From Bacteroidota bacterium (GTDB lineage Bacteria; Bacteroidota; Bacteroidia; Bacteroidales; F082): a stretch of DNA of 64,000 bases. A program made the position numbers and the translations under genes. Shown piece after piece: positions 27,087-36,300 of this stretch (its first letter is position 1; each line of letters opens with the position of its first letter). Location of the stretch: the NCBI GenBank assembly GCA_018830105.1, contig JAHJTC010000015.1:62001-126000 (forward strand), in the 5' to 3' direction. The notes below the pieces were generated by a model. That model did not search any database and was not told where the DNA came from. It saw nothing but the letters and a program-made list of their open reading frames with translations.

Positions 27087-28091
27087 TTAAACACCCGCTT
27101 CGCTAAAACTAACCAATTGCTGTCGTTGCTCGTCCCACAACCTGAGTTTTAGTGTATAGAAGCTGTCCACCAGCTTCACGGGTACAACTTGCTGAAAAGG
27201 TTTGTTCTCGTTATGGCAGCGTTCCAGTTTGTAGTTCGGGATTTTAGAACTCAGGTGATGGATATGGTGAAAGCCGATATTGCCGGAGAACCATTGAAGC
27301 ACCCGTGGCAATTTCAGGTATGAAGCCCCGGTAATGGCTACAGTGCTGTAATCCCATTCCTCATCGCGATACCAATGCACATCAGGAAACTGATGCTGTA
27401 CATAAAACAGAAATACTCCGCCAGCAGAAGCCAGATAGGTGATAGGCAGTTGTATCAGTAAAAATGTTTTAAACCCAATAAGCAGGCTGAGGCCACCTAC
27501 AAGCGCCAGCAATCCCAAATTGGTTACGTAAACACTTATCCGTTCTTTCCTGCTGAAATCCTTACGTGTAAAACGGTTGCTGATCAAAAACATTAAAGGG
27601 GCGCCAATTAGAAACATTATAATCGGATTTCGATAAACGCGATACCAGCGTTGGCGCTTTTTCGAAAGGGCGTTGAATTCATCTACCGTTAAAGTCCATA
27701 CATCGCCTATGCCGCGTTTGTCCAGATTTCCAGCCGTCCGGTGGTGTATAAGGTGTGCATGATGCCAGCGGTGGTAAGGTGTAAAAGTGAGTACGCCTAA
27801 AACAATGCCTACAGCATCATTAGCCAACTTCGATTTAAAAAAGGCGCCATGTCCGCAGTCGTGAAAAATGATAAAAAGTCTGGCAGTAAAAGCGGCGGCA
27901 ATGGCTGCCAAAGGAATCACTAACCAATAAGAGATTTGGATGGCATAAATCATGAGTATCCAAAGACCAATATAGGGGAGGAGTGTGTTGGCGATTTGCC
28001 ATAGGCTACTGCCAAGTGAAGGGGTTTTATAGTTTTTGATCAGCTTGAGCAAGTATTTATTATCGCTTGCTGATTCTATATTTTGTTGCAT
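27087..28091 (-). CDS. Fatty acid desaturase
   Basis: A 334-residue membrane di-iron desaturase. The three histidine boxes are 'HDCGH' (77-81), 'HRWHHAHLIHH' (from 107) and the C-terminal 'GFHHIHHLSS'. Hydrophobic segments near 35-70, 90-105 and in the middle of the protein place the His boxes on the cytoplasmic face. It should introduce a double bond into an acyl lipid, adjusting membrane fluidity. I chose ATG 28091 ('MQQNIESASDN') because the eight codons upstream look non-conserved. It is monocistronic. Confidence 0.88.
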   Translation of the reverse strand: MQQNIESASDNKYLLKLIKNYKTPSLGSSLWQIANTLLPYIGLWILMIYAIQISYWLVIPLAAIAAAFTARLFIIFHDCGHGAFFKSKLANDAVGIVLGVLTFTPYHRWHHAHLIHHRTAGNLDKRGIGDVWTLTVDEFNALSKKRQRWYRVYRNPIIMFLIGAPLMFLISNRFTRKDFSRKERISVYVTNLGLLALVGGLSLLIGFKTFLLIQLPITYLASAGGVFLFYVQHQFPDVHWYRDEEWDYSTVAITGASYLKLPRVLQWFSGNIGFHHIHHLSSKIPNYKLERCHNENKPFQQVVPVKLVDSFYTLKLRLWDEQRQQLVSFSEAGV

Positions 28092-28325
28092 CGATTCTTT
28101 TTTACAAAGGTACAACAGTAGCGTTTTTAAAAGTCCAATTTTTGATTTTTTAAGAGTTTTCTAACAATTAAAGGGCTGATTTTATAAGGTGTTTATAGTT
28201 TTATCGTTCCTGATCAGGAAATCTGCTGGCAGTATAGCCGCCTTTCAAAGTGTTTTAGAAATTGATTCAGAAGGTTTATTTTTGCAGAACAAGCGCCTTT
28301 ATCATAACCGCTTTACCTCAATAAT

Positions 28326-29705
28326 ATGGAAAGCAATCAGCAGGAAAAACGATATGCCATTGTGGATGTTGAAACCACCGGTTTAAAGGCCGGACAGGAG
28401 AAAATCACAGAAATTGCTGTTGTTTTGCACGATGGTAATGCGGTGCTCGATACTTTTAGCACGCTCATCAATCCGGAGAAGAAGATTCCTTATCGCATCA
28501 CCCAGCTCACGGGCATCAATGACCAGATGGTTGCCGGGGCGCCCAGGTTTTATGAAGTAGCCAAACAGTTGGTTGAGATAACAGATAGTGCTATTTTTGT
28601 AGGACACAATGTGAGCTTCGATTACCGGTTTATTCAGGCCGAATTTAAAAGTCTGGGCTATGATTTTAAACGACAAACCCTCGACACGGTAAAACTAAGC
28701 CGAAAGCTTATCCCCGGATTGCCTTCTTATAGTCTTGGAAAACTTTGCCAGTCAATTAATATCAAACTCGAAAACCGTCACCGTGCCCTGGGCGATGCGA
28801 TGGCAACGGCGCGCCTTTTTGAGATGCTGTGCGGCATCAGCGGCGAGCCCGAGAAGCTCAGCCTGAAAGGAACACACGCAAACCTGAATCCGTCAGTGAT
28901 AGAAAAGCTGCCGGAAGCGCATGGTGTCTATTATTTTTTCGATTTTAGCGGAAAGCTTATTTATGTGGGTAAGTCTGTCAATATCAAATCACGTGTTTTG
29001 CAACATCTTAGCAACAACAGCACCCGCCGCGCCATCGAAATGAAGCAAAATATTGCTGATGTCGATTACCGCCTCACCGGAAATGAATTGGTAGCCCTCT
29101 TGCTTGAGTCGGATGAAATAAAGAAACAGAAACCGCTATATAACAGGGCGCAGCGCCGTTCGCTCTTTAATTACGGGCTTTATCATTATGAGGACGAAAA
29201 GGGTTATCACTGCCTCAGAACAGCCAAAACCAGCGACAAACAGCAGCCGCATTACACCTATGCCACAGCCAACGAAGCCCGCGCGCACCTTTTTATGCTT
29301 ACCGAACGCTTTCAGTTGTGTCAGGGCTTAAATGGCCTGTATCCGGGTAATAGTACGTGTTTTCAATACCAGATAGGACAGTGTAAGGGTGCCTGTTGCG
29401 GACAAGAATTGCCCGAAACCTATAATCTTAGGGTTCAGGAGGCACTGGATCGCTATCATTTTGACCATGAAAATTTCTTAATCGTGGAAGAGGGCATTGC
29501 CGCAGATCAGAAAGCTGTGATAAAGATTCAACATGGCGTTTATAAAGGCTTTGGCTTTGTTCCTGTTGAGTTTCTTAGTCATGGTTATGAGCTCGCTGAC
29601 GATTGTATTACCACATATCCTGATAACCGGGATGTGCGGCAAATTATCCAAAGCTATATGCGCAAGCATCCAAAACTGAAGATCATTCCTTTTGATTTGG
29701 TGTAA
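28326..29705 (+). CDS. Exonuclease (DnaQ-like) - GIY-YIG nuclease fusion
   Basis: A 459-residue fusion. The N-terminal DEDDh exonuclease (about 8-175) has 'AIVDVETTGLKAG', 'FVGHNVSFDYRFI' and 'HRALGDAMATARLFE'. A UvrC/Cho-like GIY-YIG domain starts near residue 195 with 'GVYYFFDFSGKLIYVGKSV' and 'IKSRVLQHL'. The rest resembles the UvrC N-terminal region, with a cysteine-rich 'CFQYQIGQCKGACCGQ'. The enzyme likely makes an incision and trims DNA during repair. This architecture is widespread in bacteria, so it is not novel. A TATTTTTG -7-like box at 28277-28284 lies 41 bases before the ATG. Confidence 0.88.
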   Translation: MESNQQEKRYAIVDVETTGLKAGQEKITEIAVVLHDGNAVLDTFSTLINPEKKIPYRITQLTGINDQMVAGAPRFYEVAKQLVEITDSAIFVGHNVSFDYRFIQAEFKSLGYDFKRQTLDTVKLSRKLIPGLPSYSLGKLCQSINIKLENRHRALGDAMATARLFEMLCGISGEPEKLSLKGTHANLNPSVIEKLPEAHGVYYFFDFSGKLIYVGKSVNIKSRVLQHLSNNSTRRAIEMKQNIADVDYRLTGNELVALLLESDEIKKQKPLYNRAQRRSLFNYGLYHYEDEKGYHCLRTAKTSDKQQPHYTYATANEARAHLFMLTERFQLCQGLNGLYPGNSTCFQYQIGQCKGACCGQELPETYNLRVQEALDRYHFDHENFLIVEEGIAADQKAVIKIQHGVYKGFGFVPVEFLSHGYELADDCITTYPDNRDVRQIIQSYMRKHPKLKIIPFDLV

Positions 29706-29793
29706 TAAGCTTGTTTTTAGGATTATATATGGTATTAAATTGGCAGAAACGTATTTTTTTTAAGCTCAAAGTAGCTGCGTGAGAAAAATGTTG

Positions 29794-29801
29794 TATCTTT
29801 G
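29794..29801 (+). promoter_or_regulatory. -7 box and long leader of the RRM protein gene
   Basis: TATCTTTG fits the Bacteroidota -7 consensus. The first good start codon is at 30012, so the transcript would have a leader of about 205 bases, unusually long. Cold-inducible RNA-binding protein genes often have long structured leaders; here this is inferred. The remainder of the 29706-30011 gap shows no other gene. Confidence 0.5.
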
Positions 29802-30011
29802 CAGCGATTTCATGATTTGAGAATTTGCGTTTTCGTTACTTTTTTTGACTTTTCGTTCAATTTTTCGTGACCTGCCTTTTGATTAAATCCTGATTTTTAT
29901 ATGTGTTGCCGGTTGGTAAGAAGCGCGTGGAAAAAAACCGTTTCTTTGGATAAAACCCTCGCTATTACTTACAGGCCACAGTTTTTTATTACTCATTTTA
30001 ATTTTATTTAC

Positions 30012-30278
30012 ATGAACATTTACGTAGGAAATCTAGATTACAACATTAACGATCAAGATCTAGAACGTTTTTTCGCGGAATATGGTACCGTGGAATCAGC
30101 AAAGATTATCATTGACAAATACAATGGCCGCTCCAAAGGTTTTGGATTTGTAGAGATGAACAACGAGGAAGAAGCACAAAAAGCGATCAAAGAGCTTAAT
30201 GGCGCTACCCTCGAAAACAGAGAAATGGTTGTTAACGAAGCACGTCCAAAAACGGATGCCCCCCGCCGTCGTTACTAA
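30012..30278 (+). CDS. RNA-recognition-motif (RRM) protein
   Basis: An 88-residue protein that is essentially one RRM domain. RNP2 is 'IYVGNL' (2-7) and RNP1 'KGFGFVEM' (about 45-52), with a short basic tail 'DAPRRRY'. Small single-RRM proteins are common in Bacteroidota and cyanobacteria and act as single-strand RNA-binding regulators. The ATG at 30012 begins exactly at the RRM; the frame is open upstream to 29901, but that stretch lies in the leader. Confidence 0.9.
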   Translation: MNIYVGNLDYNINDQDLERFFAEYGTVESAKIIIDKYNGRSKGFGFVEMNNEEEAQKAIKELNGATLENREMVVNEARPKTDAPRRRY

Positions 30279-30294
30279 TCGTACTTAAAAACTT

Positions 30295-30350
30295 AAAGCG
30301 GTTGGGGACTGTTTGATTTAACAATAGTTCGCCAGCCGCTTTTCTTTTCT
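30295..30350 (+). terminator. Terminator after the RRM gene
   Basis: AAAGCGGTTGG (30295-30305) pairs with CCAGCCGCTTT (30332-30342), with one G-T pair, and a T-rich tail follows (TTTTCTTTTCTTT). It lies 17 bases after the stop of the RRM gene. Confidence 0.7.
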
Positions 30351-30438
30351 TTATTATTAGACAAATCTGCCCTGGTGTGGACTTTAGTGCTGCACCAATT
30401 TTGGGCCTTCAAAAAAAATTAAATTTTAAATCAAGTTT

Positions 30439-30891
30439 ATGGGAAGATCACAGGAATCAATGAACAAAAAAGCCGTCAGACAGAAAAAAGAAAAAAAGCG
30501 TAAGGATAAGGAAAAGCGCCGTCTGGAAAGCAAGGATCAAGAGAGTAACAGCTTTGATGACATGATTGCCTATGTGGATGAGTATGGAAACCCAACAGAC
30601 ACACCACCTGATCCTGACCAGAAGAAAGAAGAGATCGATATAGACTCAATCGAAGTGAGCGTTCCGAAAAGCGATCCAAACGATAAGCCCGATTTGGTGC
30701 GTAAGGGCGTTGTCAGCTTTTATAACGATGCCAAAGGATTTGGCTTTATTCGTGATCTTGAAAATGACCAGCGCGTATTCGTGCACACTTCTAACCTGCT
30801 CGAAGAAATCAAAGAAAATAATATGGTGCAATTCGAGATAGGTAAAGGCCCTAAAGGGCCAACAGCAATGCAGGTTTCTGTTGTAAGATAA
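30439..30891 (+). CDS. Cold-shock-domain protein with basic N-terminal extension
   Basis: A 150-residue protein. Residues 1-50 are highly basic and disordered (KKAVRQKKEKKRKDKEKRR), followed by an acidic linker. A cold-shock domain sits at about 88-150, with 'VVSFYNDAKGFGFIRD' (RNP1-like) and 'VFVHTSNLLEEI' (RNP2-like). It probably binds single-stranded RNA or DNA, possibly as an RNA chaperone. It directly follows the RRM gene and its terminator, making a small neighbourhood of RNA-binding proteins. Confidence 0.88.
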   Translation: MGRSQESMNKKAVRQKKEKKRKDKEKRRLESKDQESNSFDDMIAYVDEYGNPTDTPPDPDQKKEEIDIDSIEVSVPKSDPNDKPDLVRKGVVSFYNDAKGFGFIRDLENDQRVFVHTSNLLEEIKENNMVQFEIGKGPKGPTAMQVSVVR

Positions 30892-30966
30892 GAGCTGTTT
30901 GTTGCACGCGTCATATTATGGCCATTAATGTTATTTTTGTCCTGATAAACTCAAATCTGAAGTTTG

Positions 30967-32241
30967 ATGGACGATCAAAAACAGCAGCTTGAGCCCGGTA
31001 ATACCTACTTTTTAAGGTTTGATAAGGATAAGGCATTTCTTGCCGATCGTGCCTTAACATTTTCGCAACTTGGCCTGGCAACAACACTCAAATCCTTTGA
31101 AGCTAAAGCCTGCTGGCGTATTCGGGTCACCAAATTCAACCCGGCAACGCAATGCCTGCATGCTGAAATCCTTTCCTATTTTTCTGAAATTTCCGAAATT
31201 GATGAGCTGCCTGATGAAATCACCAACGCAGCATTAAATCGCGTGGAAAGCATGCGGTTTAAGCATATCGACACCGATCGCATGCTTAAAAGTGCCACGG
31301 CTAGCCGGATGCCACGTGTTAGCTTTACCAAATTGCCCGGGAGCGACACCGACATGGATGAAATATCCGACCAATCGTCTGGCTCCGAACCCGAAGAGGT
31401 AAAGCCAGCCTATCAGATTATTCAAAAACAGTTTAAAGTACCCATCAACCAACTCAGATTCCAACTTGGTGCAGTGAGTTTTACCCGACAATTTAGCTTT
31501 TATGATCAGGCTGTCGATTTTCTGATTACGAACTTTGAACTGCGCGAGGAGTTTGATGCAGTGAAAAATTATTTTTCTAACGTATTGAAGACAAGAGAGA
31601 TAAATGTAATTGCCAAGATGGAGATTAATGGTGGGGAATTAACTGTGCTGGAGGTGCAATCACCCGAAATAAGTAAAATCGATAAAAAACTCATCGAAAG
31701 TGTTCGTTTTGAGTTTGTTGCCAGCATGAAACGCAAAAAGTTCATGGTAGATGTTGATCAGTCATTATTTACGATGGAAGAGCTGCTGGATAAATATGGA
31801 GCTGAAGGCTTCCGGTCGAATACCTTTTACCAGAATGAGCAAGATTTAATGGCTGATTTGCTTCAAATTACTGATACCAAACATTACCGCAATCTACGTT
31901 ATCTTTCTTCGGTGCATGCGCACCATATTATGAAGCTACGTTTTGTGCACAAACCTTTTTCTTTTGTTTTTTTAGTGGAAGGCGAGAAACAGTATCACCT
32001 GATCTGGGAGACTTTGGATACCGAAGAAGCAACTTATATATGGCATTGTGATAAAAATCTTCCGGCCTTAAAACAAAGTGTGCGTAAACTCGACGACATC
32101 CTGAATGTGATCAAAGTCCAGGGTAAAATTGCATACCTGAATACCAGCGATGATCCTTTTCGCCGCGTTTATCACGATTATTCCGATCTGGTAGATGGCT
32201 TCGTGAAATGGAAAGCAGAGCTGGAACAATACCTGAGCTAA
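30967..32241 (+). CDS. Hypothetical protein, 424 residues
   Basis: I do not recognise a family. The protein is soluble, with no signal peptide or membrane segment. An N-terminal half (to about 125) is followed by an acidic, Ser-rich linker ('SDTDMDEISDQSSGSEPEE') and a C-terminal half. The C-terminal half contains 'KFMVDVDQSLFTMEELLDKY' and 'AHHIMKLRFVHKPFSFVFLV', which could be an alpha/beta fold. The ATG at 30967 was preferred to the TTG immediately upstream. It stands alone between the cold-shock gene and a convergent lipoprotein gene. Confidence 0.6.
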   Translation: MDDQKQQLEPGNTYFLRFDKDKAFLADRALTFSQLGLATTLKSFEAKACWRIRVTKFNPATQCLHAEILSYFSEISEIDELPDEITNAALNRVESMRFKHIDTDRMLKSATASRMPRVSFTKLPGSDTDMDEISDQSSGSEPEEVKPAYQIIQKQFKVPINQLRFQLGAVSFTRQFSFYDQAVDFLITNFELREEFDAVKNYFSNVLKTREINVIAKMEINGGELTVLEVQSPEISKIDKKLIESVRFEFVASMKRKKFMVDVDQSLFTMEELLDKYGAEGFRSNTFYQNEQDLMADLLQITDTKHYRNLRYLSSVHAHHIMKLRFVHKPFSFVFLVEGEKQYHLIWETLDTEEATYIWHCDKNLPALKQSVRKLDDILNVIKVQGKIAYLNTSDDPFRRVYHDYSDLVDGFVKWKAELEQYLS

Positions 32242-32246
32242 ATAAA

Positions 32247-32651
32247 TTACACTGTCTTTCTTGTCCGGGGCAATGCGAGAAATCCAGCCCGCCTTTCGCT
32301 TGGATCGCTTATAAGTTCAAAACGTAGGGTGTCGGAATGGATACTGTAGGTGTAAATCCCCGGTCGTGGATCGCTTGAAATCGAATCAGTGCCATGTGTG
32401 TTAATAAAGGTGATTTTGGGTGGCTCAAGCTCAAGTTTTCCTTCAATCTCTATCCCATCAATAGAGATGAGGTTTACATTAAAAGTGGCGTTAGAGCGGA
32501 TGAGCAACTCAACTTCGGCTTGCTCACTGGCGAGTAGCCAGCTGCTGTAAAGGTTTTCGTCCGAATACAGTTTCTCCTCTTTTTTGTTACAAGCTGTAAT
32601 GAACAGGAGGCTTATCAATGTGATGAGAAAAATATTGGCTTTATAGAACAC
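32247..32651 (-). CDS. Small lipoprotein of unknown function
   Basis: A 134-residue protein with a lipoprotein signal peptide: hydrophobic 'FLITLISLLF' and lipobox ITAC, so Cys21 would be lipidated. The mature part is beta-rich and polar. It lies 54 bases downstream of the substrate-binding lipoprotein gene on the same strand and is probably cotranscribed. No function can be assigned. Confidence 0.65.
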   Translation of the reverse strand: MFYKANIFLITLISLLFITACNKKEEKLYSDENLYSSWLLASEQAEVELLIRSNATFNVNLISIDGIEIEGKLELEPPKITFINTHGTDSISSDPRPGIYTYSIHSDTLRFELISDPSERRAGFLALPRTRKTV

Positions 32652-32705
32652 AATTATTTAGTTTTTTTGATTAGTTGACACAAAAACATCCACAAATGAA
32701 AGCGA

Positions 32706-33953
32706 TTAATCAAGGCGGGTAAGTTTTTTGGTGATATTGTTGTAAATGGCTTTGTTTTTCCATTTAGCTGAATTACCGTCAGTTTCTAATCCCCAGAAAT
32801 CGTAGGCTGCCAGATTACGGTCGCCGGCAGCATTTAAGCTGGTCCAGCCGGTAGCACCAAAATACTGATTAGCCTGAAGCACAAAATTTTCTTTGAGGAT
32901 TTCAAAACCAGCCTGATGCTGCACTTCCAAATAAGTTTTTGCTGACAGCCAAGTAGCATCGTAGCTGGTAAAGGCAAAAATCTCTGGTTTTCTGTTCAGG
33001 TTTGCTTCCATTTGTTGCATAAGGGGTTTCCAGATTGGAGCAGCCTCAGGATCAAGGCCGAAAGAAGGGCACCAAAGCTGGTGCTCTGAGGCAAAAACTG
33101 CAGTGGCATAATCGGTTATAATACGCTGATCTTCAGCGAAAGCAGAACTGCCATACCATTTAACTTCTGTAAATAGCGGAAGTTCTTTAGCTGCTTTAAC
33201 AAATTCGTATCCTTCTCCGTAGCTAAGCATATAAATCCCAATTTTGGAAGCTTCTGTTTGTGTCAGCTGATTTTCGAGCTTTATGGACAGTTCTTCTACT
33301 ATGCCTGAAAAATCTACAGTAGCAGGATCATAAAAAACAGCTAAGTCAGCGGTGAAACCAGCTGCTGAAAATTGTTGCGTGGTTGCTTCAAGTAATTCGC
33401 TACCCCAAATATCGTTTCTTACAAGGGGAATAATTACTTCAATCTGATCATCAATAAGTAAGGCTGTCATCGCTTCGCCCTGGCTTGTAACATTTGGCAG
33501 CAGTCTGAAGACGTTATCGCCTTCAAGAGTTATGGAGCTGGCTACGGATGCCGGACTAATTAATAGTATTCCATCACGATCGGCATGAGGTTTCAGGCTT
33601 TTGAGCACAGCGCTGCTATATGGGCCAATAATAATTTTTATGCCATTGGCTTTAAGTTTGTTATACTTACTTAGCGCTACCAGTGTATCAGTTTCAGTAT
33701 CTTCAACCTGCACATCAAATCGCCAGCTGGGATTGTACTGTTGAAGATGCGTCTGGATTTCATTCATAGCAAGCTGTAACCCCTCAAAACCTGCAGCTCC
33801 AGGTGAAGAACCTGCGCCAGAAATGGGTATCAGCGCACCAACCAATATTTGACGACTGCTTATTTGTGTTGTGTTTTCTTTGGTGCATGACTGCATTAGC
33901 AATAAAACAAGGGAACAACAAATCAATGTTGTGGGTTTTAAAAATAGATTCAT
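32706..33953 (-). CDS. Periplasmic-binding-protein-like lipoprotein (Leu/Ile/Val family fold)
   Basis: A 415-residue lipoprotein (signal 'LICCSLVLLLMQSC', lipidated Cys near residue 23). The mature part has the two-lobe type I periplasmic-binding fold: 'ILVGALIPISGAGSSPGAAG', 'GIKIIIGPYSSAVLKSL', 'ILLISPASVASSITLEGDNV' and 'IFAFTSYDATWLSAKTYLEV'. Such proteins bind small ligands for ABC import or serve as sensors. No permease or ATPase genes are adjacent, so its role as part of a transporter is unproven. Confidence 0.82.
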   Translation of the reverse strand: MNLFLKPTTLICCSLVLLLMQSCTKENTTQISSRQILVGALIPISGAGSSPGAAGFEGLQLAMNEIQTHLQQYNPSWRFDVQVEDTETDTLVALSKYNKLKANGIKIIIGPYSSAVLKSLKPHADRDGILLISPASVASSITLEGDNVFRLLPNVTSQGEAMTALLIDDQIEVIIPLVRNDIWGSELLEATTQQFSAAGFTADLAVFYDPATVDFSGIVEELSIKLENQLTQTEASKIGIYMLSYGEGYEFVKAAKELPLFTEVKWYGSSAFAEDQRIITDYATAVFASEHQLWCPSFGLDPEAAPIWKPLMQQMEANLNRKPEIFAFTSYDATWLSAKTYLEVQHQAGFEILKENFVLQANQYFGATGWTSLNAAGDRNLAAYDFWGLETDGNSAKWKNKAIYNNITKKLTRLD

Positions 33954-34065
33954 TTGTTAGCGTTAGTTGGTTTCAAACTATATGAACACGCCATATAGCA
34001 GAATGTTTATTATTTTTCAGCGCGAAAATAGCATTTTTTGTTTAAGTTGTTTCTTCATTTTATTT

Positions 34066-34277
34066 CATTGTTGTCCGGTAAACTTTAACATAAAACTATG
34101 AAACCCCTGATATATCGCGGCCCTACGGACTTTAATGCATAAGGGGTTCTTTTGCGTTCTGCCAATATTTCGCCCCTAACGGGGCTGTCCCGTAGGGGCA
34201 AATTATTGGTAGAGAGTTATATATGATGAATATTAAGTTCCGTCAGCGACGAAATAAATTTTTACCGGACAACAATG
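34066..34277. mobile_element. 212-bp MITE-like element with perfect 17-bp terminal inverted repeats
   Basis: CATTGTTGTCCGGTAAA (34066-34082) and its exact reverse complement (34261-34277) bound the element. ATTT flanks both ends (34062-34065 and 34278-34281), a possible 4-bp target duplication. Inside are two hairpins: AACCCCT (34102-34108) with AGGGGTT (34142-34148), and GCCAATATTTCGCCCC (34161-34176) with GGGGCAAATTATTGG (34195-34209). There is no coding frame. The rest of the 33954-34592 gap has no supportable gene. Confidence 0.7.
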
Positions 34278-34580
34278 ATTTTTTTTATGAATTGCCCGAG
34301 TTAATAAAAAGAATTTTTAAATTAGCAGCGACAATAACCAAAACCTGACCATGCCAGCAATAATCCGACTGAAATTTCCACCCATATCACGATCAAAGGA
34401 TTGGAGAGTGCACTCAGCCCATGGGATGGATTGGGTATGTTGGCGTTTGATAAGTTTACGGACTAAGAAGCTTTTAACCATGGAAACAGGAGATGCAGAT
34501 AAGGGGGAGATAGACGTATTGGGGTGGGGATTCGCTCGTTGGGGTGGATTATGAAAAAGACAACATCATCTGAAAAATTG

Positions 34581-34588
34581 TAACTTTG
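34581..34588 (+). promoter_or_regulatory. -7 box four bases before the DUF488 start codon
   Basis: TAACTTTG matches TAnnTTTG and ends four bases before the ATG at 34593. If used, the transcript would start at or next to the ATG (leaderless). The same box and spacing occur at 46624-46631. No clear -33 TTTG is seen. Confidence 0.45.
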
Positions 34589-34592
34589 AGAA

Positions 34593-35144
34593 ATGAAAGA
34601 TTCGACAATATATTCAATAGGTCACGGAAATAAAAAGATTGAAGATTTTATTAATGAATTGAAATCTTTTGATATTCATTTTTTACTTGATATTAGGTCA
34701 AAACCTTATTCCAAGTGGAATCCTCAGTTTAATCAAGCCCAACTTAAAACAGAACTTGAAAAAAATGGAATTTCATATGTATTTGTTGGAGATGTGCTTG
34801 GTGGACTTCCAGAAGATAGGTCTTGTTACAGTTTTGATGGAAAAGTTGTTTACGATTTAATAAAAGAAAAAGAGTTTTTTAAAACCGGTTTAGAAAGACT
34901 TACAACTGCAAATGAGAAGCAAATAAGACTTGCAATTATGTGTAGTGAATCTAAACCAGAAGAATGTCACCGAAGCAAATTGATTGGACAAGAACTACTC
35001 AAAAAAGACATTTCCTTAAATCACATTATTTCCAACTTACGAATTAAATCTCAACAAGATGTAATGAATGAACTAACAAAAGGAAAAGGAACCGTCGACT
35101 TGTTTGGTCAAGAAATAGATTTCACTTCCCGAAAATCATATTAA
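34593..35144 (+). CDS. DUF488 domain protein (first copy)
   Basis: A 183-residue DUF488 protein. Family marks are 'IYSIGHGNKKIEDFI' at the N-terminus, 'LLDIRSKPYSKWNPQF' (31-46) and the Cys/His motif 'CSESKPEECHRS' (117-128), which contains the conserved CHR. The enzymatic role of DUF488 is not established; the conserved Cys/His/Arg suggest catalysis or metal/nucleotide binding. It heads a three-gene operon with a second DUF488 protein (2-base gap) and a probable dual-OB protein. The neighbourhood is AT-rich and accessory, next to restriction genes. Confidence 0.85.
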   Translation: MKDSTIYSIGHGNKKIEDFINELKSFDIHFLLDIRSKPYSKWNPQFNQAQLKTELEKNGISYVFVGDVLGGLPEDRSCYSFDGKVVYDLIKEKEFFKTGLERLTTANEKQIRLAIMCSESKPEECHRSKLIGQELLKKDISLNHIISNLRIKSQQDVMNELTKGKGTVDLFGQEIDFTSRKSY

Positions 35145-35146
35145 TA

Positions 35147-35623
35147 ATGGAATTCTTTACAATTGGAGTTTATAACTCAACCGAACAGGAGTATTTCAAT
35201 AAGTTAACCGAAAACAACATTGATACTTTTTGCGACATAAGGCAAAGGCGTGGTGTACGTGGTGCAAAATACTCTTTTGTGAACAGCAATAGACTACAAT
35301 CACGACTTAATGAGCTTGAAATTAAGTACGGACATATTCTCGACCTCGCACCAACTTCTGAAATACGTGATTTACAAAAAGAAGCTGATGCTCAATTAGG
35401 AGAACAAAAGCGAGACAGAAATAAATTAGGACAAATATTTACAATAGCATATAAGAACAAAATTTTGGCAAAGTTTGATTTCGACTTATTTATCGACAAA
35501 CTTGAAGAAGTTGGAGCAAGTAGAGTTGTTTTGTTTTGTGTAGAAGAAAAACCTGAGGCGTGCCACAGGTCTATTGTTACAGACAAACTTGAAAAATTAG
35601 GATACAGAATAACTCACTTATGA
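35147..35623 (+). CDS. DUF488 domain protein (second, diverged copy)
   Basis: A 158-residue DUF488 protein: 'EFFTIGVYNSTEQEYF', 'TFCDIRQRRGVRGAKYSF' and 'FCVEEKPEACHRS' (130-142). It is strongly diverged from its neighbour, with an insertion around residues 65-100 rich in charged residues. Two unlike copies in tandem suggest a heteromeric complex. Its last codons overlap the next ATG (ATGA), so expression is coupled. Confidence 0.83.
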   Translation: MEFFTIGVYNSTEQEYFNKLTENNIDTFCDIRQRRGVRGAKYSFVNSNRLQSRLNELEIKYGHILDLAPTSEIRDLQKEADAQLGEQKRDRNKLGQIFTIAYKNKILAKFDFDLFIDKLEEVGASRVVLFCVEEKPEACHRSIVTDKLEKLGYRITHL

Positions 35624-36282
35624 AAGAAACAGTATTAATTCTCTCGAAAACACAAATGAATCATAATCAGGTTTGTGTAGGCGGCTTAACACTTAAAGGC
35701 AGATATGTTAGGCTTTTGGATGAGAATGGAAATAATCAACATGAAAATACTGATTTTGCACCAAAACAAGCTTGGGAAATTGAATTTTTAGAGCGTCCGC
35801 ATAACGTAGCCCCGCACCTTGAGGACATTTTAGTTCAATCACGTGTAAGAAAAGGAAAATTAAAAGACGAGATTACGATTAAAGACTTTATCGAAAAAAG
35901 GAATATTCCGATATGGAAAGGACATCCTGATGAATTATTCAATAGATTAATACAATGGACACCAAGTGGTAGTGGGTATATTGATAGAGAAGGTGGAGTT
36001 CCTGAGCACAGCGTTGGATTTTGGATTAGTGATAGGGATTTAAGACGAAAAGATTACAAAGGAATTAGATATCAATACCCCTCGTCAGTTGGTTGGAGAA
36101 GTGTCAAATTTAAAGGACTTGAAGAACCTGTTGATATTATACCTGCAGGTACCTTAATTAGAGTATCATTGGCAAGATGGAAAGTGTTTAATGAAGATGA
36201 ACAACCAAAATGTTGGTTACAACTTTCTGGTTGGTATGACCTTGGAGTACATTCTGATGAAGAAGATGACTTACCTTTTTAA
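35620..36282 (+). CDS. Probable dual-OB-domain protein partnered with DUF488
   Basis: A 220-residue beta-rich protein. The two halves each read like an OB-type barrel: 'ICVGGLTLKGRYVRLLDENG'-like in the first and 'DIIPAGTLIRVSLARWKVF' in the second, with an acidic tail 'HSDEEDDLPF'. I associate it with the dual-OB family found beside DUF488 genes; that link is from memory and should be checked. It may bind nucleic acid or a nucleotide for the DUF488 pair. It is the third gene of the operon and is followed by a large palindrome. Confidence 0.6.
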   Translation: MKETVLILSKTQMNHNQVCVGGLTLKGRYVRLLDENGNNQHENTDFAPKQAWEIEFLERPHNVAPHLEDILVQSRVRKGKLKDEITIKDFIEKRNIPIWKGHPDELFNRLIQWTPSGSGYIDREGGVPEHSVGFWISDRDLRRKDYKGIRYQYPSSVGWRSVKFKGLEEPVDIIPAGTLIRVSLARWKVFNEDEQPKCWLQLSGWYDLGVHSDEEDDLPF

Positions 36283-36300
36283 AGGAGAAAAATAACGACA

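Noticed and set aside
34351..34554. 67-codon frame before the DUF488 operon
   Set aside because: Trp/Gly-rich sequence with no recognisable domain, lying in a noncoding gap after the MITE-like element.
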